In this document: positions 59,445 to 64,000 of the stretch, in pieces
Layout of the letters: every line of letters starts with the position of its first letter
Position numbering within the stretch: the first letter of the stretch is position 1
NCBI RefSeq assembly: GCF_002214185.1
Contig: NZ_CP022161.1
Span: 1,983,767 to 2,047,766, forward strand
Source of the DNA: Streptomyces capitiformicae
Lineage (GTDB): Bacteria; Actinomycetota; Actinomycetes; Streptomycetales; Streptomycetaceae
Length of the DNA: 64,000 nucleotides
Reading direction: 5' to 3'
The notes under the pieces: generated by a model
Database searches by the model: none
What the model was told of the DNA's origin: nothing
Seen by the model: only the letters and a program-made list of their open reading frames with translations
Position numbers and translations under genes: made by a program

Positions 59445-60956
59445 ATGAACGACAGGACGGGCACGAACGGCACCACCGGCACCCACCGCACCAACGGCAC
59501 CACCCGCGACGTCATCGTCGTAGGCGCGGGCCCCACCGGGCTTCTGCTGGCCGGTGACCTCGCCGCCGCCGGTATCCCGGTCACGCTCGTCGAGCGCCGC
59601 CCGCACAAGATCAGCAATCTCTCCCGCGCCTTCGTCCTGCACGCCCGCAGCCTGGAGCAGCTCGATGCCCGCGGTCTCGCCGACGAACTGGAGGCCAAGG
59701 GGCGGAAGCTGGACCGCCTCCGCCTCTTCAGCCACCTCACCGTGCGGCTCGACACGCTCCCCTCGCGCTTCAACCACCTCCTCGTCCTCCCGCAGTACGA
59801 GGTGGAGGAGGCACTGGAGCGGCGGGCGGTCGAGGCGGGGGTGCGGTTCCGGTACGACACCGAGGTGACCGGGGCCGATCAGGACGCCGACGAGGTCACC
59901 GTTCACGTACGCGGCCCGGAGGGCAGGAGCGAGGCACTCGCCGCCGCTTACGCCGTCGGGACGGACGGACATCGCAGTGCCGTCCGCCGGGCGATCGGCC
60001 TGCCGTTCCCCGGCAAGTCGGTCATCCGTTCCGTCGTCCTCGCGGACGTACGCCTCGACGAGGAGCCCGAGGAGGTGCTGACCGCGAACGCCGTCGGCGA
60101 CGCCTTCGCCTTCATCGCGCCCTTCGGCGACGGCTACTACCGGGTCATCGGCTGGCACCGCGGCCGCGACGTCTCCGACAGCGAGCCCCTCGACCTCGAC
60201 GAGGTCAGGGAGATCACCCGGCTCGCGCTCGGTCGCGACTACGGCATGCGGGACGCCCGTTGGATGTCCCGCTTCCACAGCGACGAACGGCAGGCGCCCG
60301 CGTACCGGGTGGGCCGGGTCTTCCTCGCCGGCGACGCCGCCCACGTGCACACCCCGGCTGGCGGCCAGGGCATGAACACCGGCCTCCAGGACGCGGCCAA
60401 CCTCGGCTGGAAGCTCGCCGCCGTCCTGGGCGGCCACGCCGACCCCGCCCTCCTGGACACCTACCACGCCGAACGCCACCCCGTCGGCAGGGCGGTCCTG
60501 CGCAGCAGCGGCGGCATCGTACGGCTCGCCATGGCCAAGTACCCGTGGACGCTGGCGTTCCGCTCCGCCCTCGCCGCCGTCCTGGGCCACGTCGGCCCGG
60601 TCCGCACCCGGGCGATCGGCCAGGTCACCGGCATCGGCTACACGTACCCGGCGCCCCACGGTTCCCACCGCCTCGTCGGCACCCGCGTCCCGGACGTCGC
60701 CCTCCGCTCCGGCCGCCTCTACGAGTCCCTGCGCGGCGGCCGCTTCGTCCTCATCACCCCGCGGGACGCCACCCCGCACGCGTACGACACCGGGGACCGC
60801 AAGGGCCGCCTCGCCGTGGAGAGCTGGGCGAGCGACCGGCGTACGACCGTCCTCGTGCGGCCCGACGGCTACGTGGCGTGGGCGGCGGAGGGCGCGAACG
60901 GCGACGCGGACAGGGTCGAGGCGGCACTGACGGCGGCGCTGGGCACCGCTTCCTAG
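59445..60956 (+). CDS. FAD-dependent monooxygenase (PheA/TfdB, aromatic hydroxylase type)
   Basis: 503 residues from the ATG at 59445 (CAGGAGG upstream). The N-terminal FAD fold is VIVVGAGPTGLLLAGDLAAA, with GIPVTLVERRPHK after it. The DG motif is YAVGTDGHRSAVRRAIG, and the GD motif VFLAGDAAHVHTPAGGQGMN with TGLQDAANLGWKLAAVLGG. The last 130 residues form the extra C-terminal domain of the phenol hydroxylase subgroup. The enzyme hydroxylates aromatic or antibiotic-like compounds with NAD(P)H and O2. It is regulated by the divergent TetR gene, so a substrate-like inducer is probable. Confidence 0.93.
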   Translation: MNDRTGTNGTTGTHRTNGTTRDVIVVGAGPTGLLLAGDLAAAGIPVTLVERRPHKISNLSRAFVLHARSLEQLDARGLADELEAKGRKLDRLRLFSHLTVRLDTLPSRFNHLLVLPQYEVEEALERRAVEAGVRFRYDTEVTGADQDADEVTVHVRGPEGRSEALAAAYAVGTDGHRSAVRRAIGLPFPGKSVIRSVVLADVRLDEEPEEVLTANAVGDAFAFIAPFGDGYYRVIGWHRGRDVSDSEPLDLDEVREITRLALGRDYGMRDARWMSRFHSDERQAPAYRVGRVFLAGDAAHVHTPAGGQGMNTGLQDAANLGWKLAAVLGGHADPALLDTYHAERHPVGRAVLRSSGGIVRLAMAKYPWTLAFRSALAAVLGHVGPVRTRAIGQVTGIGYTYPAPHGSHRLVGTRVPDVALRSGRLYESLRGGRFVLITPRDATPHAYDTGDRKGRLAVESWASDRRTTVLVRPDGYVAWAAEGANGDADRVEAALTAALGTAS

Positions 60957-60985
60957 CTCCTCAGCTCCGTCGCCGGTCTCTTCGC

Positions 60986-62143
60986 TCAGCGGGACCGGTG
61001 GGTGTTGAGCCGGGCGGCCTGGCGGGTCAGGTGGTGGCGTTCGGCGAGGTTGGGGGCCTTGTGGGCCGCCTCGGCGTAGAGCCGAGCCGCCGTCGTCAGG
61101 TCGCCGTCACGCTCGTGGAGGTACGCCGCCACCGCGGTGTGGCGGGGCAGGGAGGCGTCGAGCACCGCGAGTGCCGCCAGGCCGGCGCGCGGGCCGTCGG
61201 CCTCGCCCACGGCGACCGCGCGGTTGAGCCGGACAACTGGGCTGTCGGTCAGGCGCGCGAGTTCGTCGTACCACTCGACGATCTGCACCCAGTCGGTCTC
61301 CTCGGCGGTGGGCGCGTCGGCGTGGAGGGCGGCGATGGCGGCCTGGGCCTGGTACTCGCCGAGCCGGTCGCGGGCGAGGGCCGACTGCAGGATCCATACG
61401 CCCTCCGCGATCGACGCGGTGTCCCACCGGCGGCGGTCCTGCTCGGCGAGTGGGACCAGGCTGCCGTCGGGCGCGGTGCGGGCGGCGCGCCGGGCGTGGT
61501 GGAGCAGCATGAGGGCGAGGAGCCCCGCCACCTCGGGGTGGTCGGTAGCGGCCGCGAGCTGCCGGGTGAGGCGGATGGCCTCGGCGGCGAGGTCGATGTC
61601 GCCGGAGTAGCCCTCGTTGAAGACGAGGTAGAGGACGCGCAGCACGGTGGCGACGTCGCCGGGCCGGTCGAAGCGCACACCGGAGACGGTCCGTTTGGCG
61701 CGGCTGATGCGCTGGGCCATGGTCGCTTCGGGCACCAGGTAGGCCCGCGCGATCTGGCGTGTGGTGAGCCCGCCGACGGCGCGCAGCGTGAGCGCGACCG
61801 CCGACGACGGCGTCAGTGACGGATGGGCGCACAGGAAGTACAGCTGGAGCGTGTCGTCCACCGTGGGCGACGGCCCGGGCGCCGGCTCCTCGTCGAGGCG
61901 GTCCTCACGCCGGCGGCGGGCGGCGTCCGAGCGGGCCTGGTCGAGGAACTTGCGCCAGGCCACGGTGACCAGCCAGCCCTTCGCATCCCGCGGCGGGTCG
62001 GCCGGCCAGACGCGGACCGCCTCCACCAGCGCGTCCTGGACGGCGTCCTCGGCCGCCGCGAAGTCGGCTCCGCGGCGGACGAGGACGGCGAGAACGCTCG
62101 GCGTGAGGCTCCGGAGCAGGGCCTCGTCCATCGATGACGTCAT
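60986..62143 (-). CDS. ECF42-type RNA polymerase sigma factor with C-terminal extension
   Basis: 385 residues from the ATG at 62143. Sigma region 2: AAEDAVQDALVEAVRVWPAD and RDAKGWLVTVAWRKFLDQAR. Region 4: LTLRAVGGLTTRQIARAYLV and PEATMAQRISRAKRTVSGVR. A long C-terminal helical, TPR-like extension follows (DUF6596-like), including LARLTDSPVVRLNRAVAVGE. This is the ECF42 group, which is normally paired with a YCII/DGPF protein gene rather than an anti-sigma factor. The start overlaps the YCII stop (ATGA). Confidence 0.94.
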   Translation of the reverse strand: MTSSMDEALLRSLTPSVLAVLVRRGADFAAAEDAVQDALVEAVRVWPADPPRDAKGWLVTVAWRKFLDQARSDAARRRREDRLDEEPAPGPSPTVDDTLQLYFLCAHPSLTPSSAVALTLRAVGGLTTRQIARAYLVPEATMAQRISRAKRTVSGVRFDRPGDVATVLRVLYLVFNEGYSGDIDLAAEAIRLTRQLAAATDHPEVAGLLALMLLHHARRAARTAPDGSLVPLAEQDRRRWDTASIAEGVWILQSALARDRLGEYQAQAAIAALHADAPTAEETDWVQIVEWYDELARLTDSPVVRLNRAVAVGEADGPRAGLAALAVLDASLPRHTAVAAYLHERDGDLTTAARLYAEAAHKAPNLAERHHLTRQAARLNTHRSR

Positions 62144-62547
62144 TCCGTGATGGTGGTCGTCGTGCCGTAGAACGGGCGCACCTCGAGCCACTCGTGGATC
62201 GGCCTCCCGCCCGCCCCGGGGGCGGCCGACAGTTCCCCGGCCAGCTCGACGGCGCGCTCGTGGCTGTCGACGTCGATCACCATCCAGCCGGCGATGAGGT
62301 CCTTGGTCTCGGCGAACGGGCCGTCGGTGACCGGCGGGCGCCCTTCACCGTCGTACCGGACCCACATCCCCTCGGGCGCGAGCGCCTGACCGTCGACGAA
62401 CTCGCCGGTCTTCTCGAGCCGGGCCGCGAAGTCGTTCATGTACTGCATGTGCGCCGAGATCTCCTCCGGCGTCCACTGGTCCATGGGCACGTTGTTGACC
62501 GGAGCCGGAGCGCCACGGTAGTGCTTCAGCAGCAGGTACTTGGCCAT
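62140..62547 (-). CDS. YCII / DGPF-domain protein paired with the ECF42 sigma factor
   Basis: 135 residues from the ATG at 62547 with GAGGAGAAA upstream. The DGPF motif is RPPVTDGPFAETKDLIAGWM. MAKYLLLKHYRGAPAP and VIDVDSHERAVELAGELSAA complete the ferredoxin-like YCII fold. Proteins of this kind are co-encoded with ECF42 sigma factors and are their usual target or sensor. The overlapped stop and start point to coupled expression with the sigma factor. The promoter lies between 62548 and 62663. Confidence 0.94.
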   Translation of the reverse strand: MAKYLLLKHYRGAPAPVNNVPMDQWTPEEISAHMQYMNDFAARLEKTGEFVDGQALAPEGMWVRYDGEGRPPVTDGPFAETKDLIAGWMVIDVDSHERAVELAGELSAAPGAGGRPIHEWLEVRPFYGTTTTITE

Positions 62548-62663
62548 CGTGTTTCTCCTCGGTGCTGTGCGACCCATTGTGGTCGCTTCACCCCGGGGAC
62601 GGAGCAGGGCACGGGTTCTCGACATCGCTCCGAAGATTCCGCCGAAACTTTTTTCGCCGGACC

Positions 62664-64000
62664 TCACGGCAGGGCCAGAACCTCGTCGATCGCGGACCGC
62701 ATCTCCTCGTCCCCCAGGACGGCCCGGTAGTCCTGGTGGGCCGACAGCCGCCGGTCGGAGTCCCGCAGCGTTCGCAGGGCCGCCCGCGCCGCCGGCGAGA
62801 CCGTGCCGATCCGGGTGAAGGCGCTGAGCGCGAAGGAGAGGAAGCCGTAGGAGTCGTCGCCGTCGGCCATCGGAAGGACGTACTCCGTCAGGACGGACAC
62901 GGTCGGCTCCGCCTCGGCCGTGATCGACCACAGCGCGATCGCCGCCTTCAGCCGCTGATAACCGTCACAGCGCTCCATGATGTACCGCACCCGGTCGGCG
63001 TAGGGCGCGGCCACCGGGCCGAAGTCGCCGAGGCGCTCGACCGGACCGTACAACAGCGGCCCCTCCTCGGTCAGCACCGCCTCGGCTATGGGAGCCAGCG
63101 CCGTGTCGCGGTCGCCGCCCAGACGCCAGGCGGCCCACGCCACGTACTCATGGTTCCCGGGGTGGTCGAGGACCGTGGCCCGGCGCACGGCGGGCTCGGC
63201 GGACCGGGCGGCCGGTCCCATCGCCATCAGCGCCTCCATCGCGCTCACCGAGTACCGGGCGTCGTCCAGCAGGGCCACCACCTCCGGCAGCGCGGGCGCC
63301 GCGGCCGGCCCCCAGGCCTGGAGGACTTCGAGGAAGCTGCACGTCAGCGAGCCGCCCTTGCCGTCCTTGCGGAGCAGCTCGCGCACCGCAGGCAGCAGGG
63401 TCTCCGCGTGCGCCGACAGCGGAGTCAGGACGTCCTCGACCTCCGGCAGGCGCGGGTCGCCCGAGCAGTACGAGCGGGACCACTGACCCTCGTACGGCGC
63501 GTACAGCTGCTCGACGAGCCCGGGCAGGGCGCGCTCGTCGCCGATGCGGGTCAGCGCCCAGCGGGCCTGCTCGCCGACGGTGCCCTCGATGAGATCGCCG
63601 GCCTCGCCCGGGTCGTCGAGGAGCGCGGCCAGCCCGTCGGCGTACGGAGCCGCCTGCCGGCCGAGTACCGCGAGCAGGTGGGCCGCCCGGTACCGTACGC
63701 CGGCGTCCGGGTCGGCGAGCAGCGCGCCCGCGAGCGGCAGCAGCACGGGTGCCGCGGACGGCCGGTCCACCAGCAGCCGCCACGCCTCGTCCAGCGCGGC
63801 GCTGCACAGCGGGGCGTCACCGTTCCGGCGTGCCGCGTCGATGAGCCGGACGACGAAGTCGAGTGCCGTGTGCGGTACATCCTCGAACAGGCCGACCGCC
63901 CGGGAGACGACGTCTTCACGGGTGAAGGCCCACTTGAAGTCCGGCACGTACCAGATCGCCTCGAACAGCGGGCGCACGGCAGGGTCGGACAGGACCTCCA
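62664..64000 (-). CDS. HEAT-repeat protein, 5' end beyond window edge
   Basis: At least 445 residues; the frame stays open to the window edge (EVLSDPAVRPLFEAIWYVPD), so the start is outside. It is built of helical pairs typical of HEAT repeats: DPDAGVRYRAAHLLAVLGRQ, YADGLAALLDDPGEAGDLIE, VLQAWGPAAAPALPEVVALL and DARYSVSAMEALMAMGPAAR. No catalytic domain, membrane segment or signal is visible. Proteins of this sort are scaffolds with unknown partners; Streptomyces carry many. It reads away from the window edge and ends 117 bases before the YCII gene. Confidence 0.85.
   Translation of the reverse strand, partial: EVLSDPAVRPLFEAIWYVPDFKWAFTREDVVSRAVGLFEDVPHTALDFVVRLIDAARRNGDAPLCSAALDEAWRLLVDRPSAAPVLLPLAGALLADPDAGVRYRAAHLLAVLGRQAAPYADGLAALLDDPGEAGDLIEGTVGEQARWALTRIGDERALPGLVEQLYAPYEGQWSRSYCSGDPRLPEVEDVLTPLSAHAETLLPAVRELLRKDGKGGSLTCSFLEVLQAWGPAAAPALPEVVALLDDARYSVSAMEALMAMGPAARSAEPAVRRATVLDHPGNHEYVAWAAWRLGGDRDTALAPIAEAVLTEEGPLLYGPVERLGDFGPVAAPYADRVRYIMERCDGYQRLKAAIALWSITAEAEPTVSVLTEYVLPMADGDDSYGFLSFALSAFTRIGTVSPAARAALRTLRDSDRRLSAHQDYRAVLGDEEMRSAIDEVLALP

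Overview
This window comes from the chromosome of a high-GC actinomycete, almost certainly a Streptomyces. The GC content is very high with strong third-position GC bias. GTG and TTG starts are common, and many genes are coupled by GTGA or ATGA overlaps. Lineage markers include an RSH / dapF / miaA / miaB block, a PknG-type kinase with GlnX and GlnH partners, a dynamin-like GTPase pair, a sortase-anchored thioester surface protein, and the interspersed palindromic repeat (core gggGCGCGGGGaactgcgcga) that litters Streptomyces intergenic regions.

Layout. 1-7.6 kb is a conserved housekeeping block: RSH protein (cut by the window edge), dapF, a membrane protein, miaA, two small charged proteins, a LigB-like protein and miaB. 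7.9-16.9 kb is an accessory sugar island: a GH127 beta-L-arabinofuranosidase-type hydrolase with a binding protein and two permeases on the minus strand, and on the plus strand a PAS/GAF/PP2C/ATPase regulator coupled to a LacI-family protein that lacks its DNA-binding domain. 16.9-20.3 kb is a decay zone: a Big_4-type domain remnant, a frameshifted small gene, a truncated exonuclease, several small proteins and a DUF5994 protein. It ends at tRNA-Arg(UCU).

20.7-31.2 kb carries two coupled dynamin/YfjP-like GTPases, an SSB, the thioester surface protein, EttA, a hotdog thioesterase with a companion, a truncated hemoglobin and a PCMT-like methyltransferase. 31.2-42.4 kb is one seven-gene minus-strand operon: GlnX, GlnH, a coiled-coil protein, PknG, a PP2C phosphatase, a VWA protein and an FHA protein. 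The kinase, phosphatase and FHA protein all carry N-terminal zinc ribbons. This reads as an enlarged glutamate/aspartate-sensing phospho-signalling module and is the most interesting system here.

42.8-49.7 kb is a second sugar locus: BadF/NagK-like kinase, GH4 glycosidase, two permeases, binding lipoprotein and a ROK repressor with a perfect palindromic operator. 49.8-58.7 kb holds a secreted protein, an HNH nuclease, an MscS channel, a PadR/ABC operon, MalQ with a small acidic repeat peptide before it, and a small membrane protein. 58.7-64 kb holds a TetR regulator divergent from an FAD monooxygenase across a striking 14-bp-periodic operator array, then an ECF42-type sigma factor with its YCII partner, and a HEAT-repeat protein cut by the window edge.

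Starts were placed by eye from ribosome-binding sites and family length. All functions are read from motifs without database searches.
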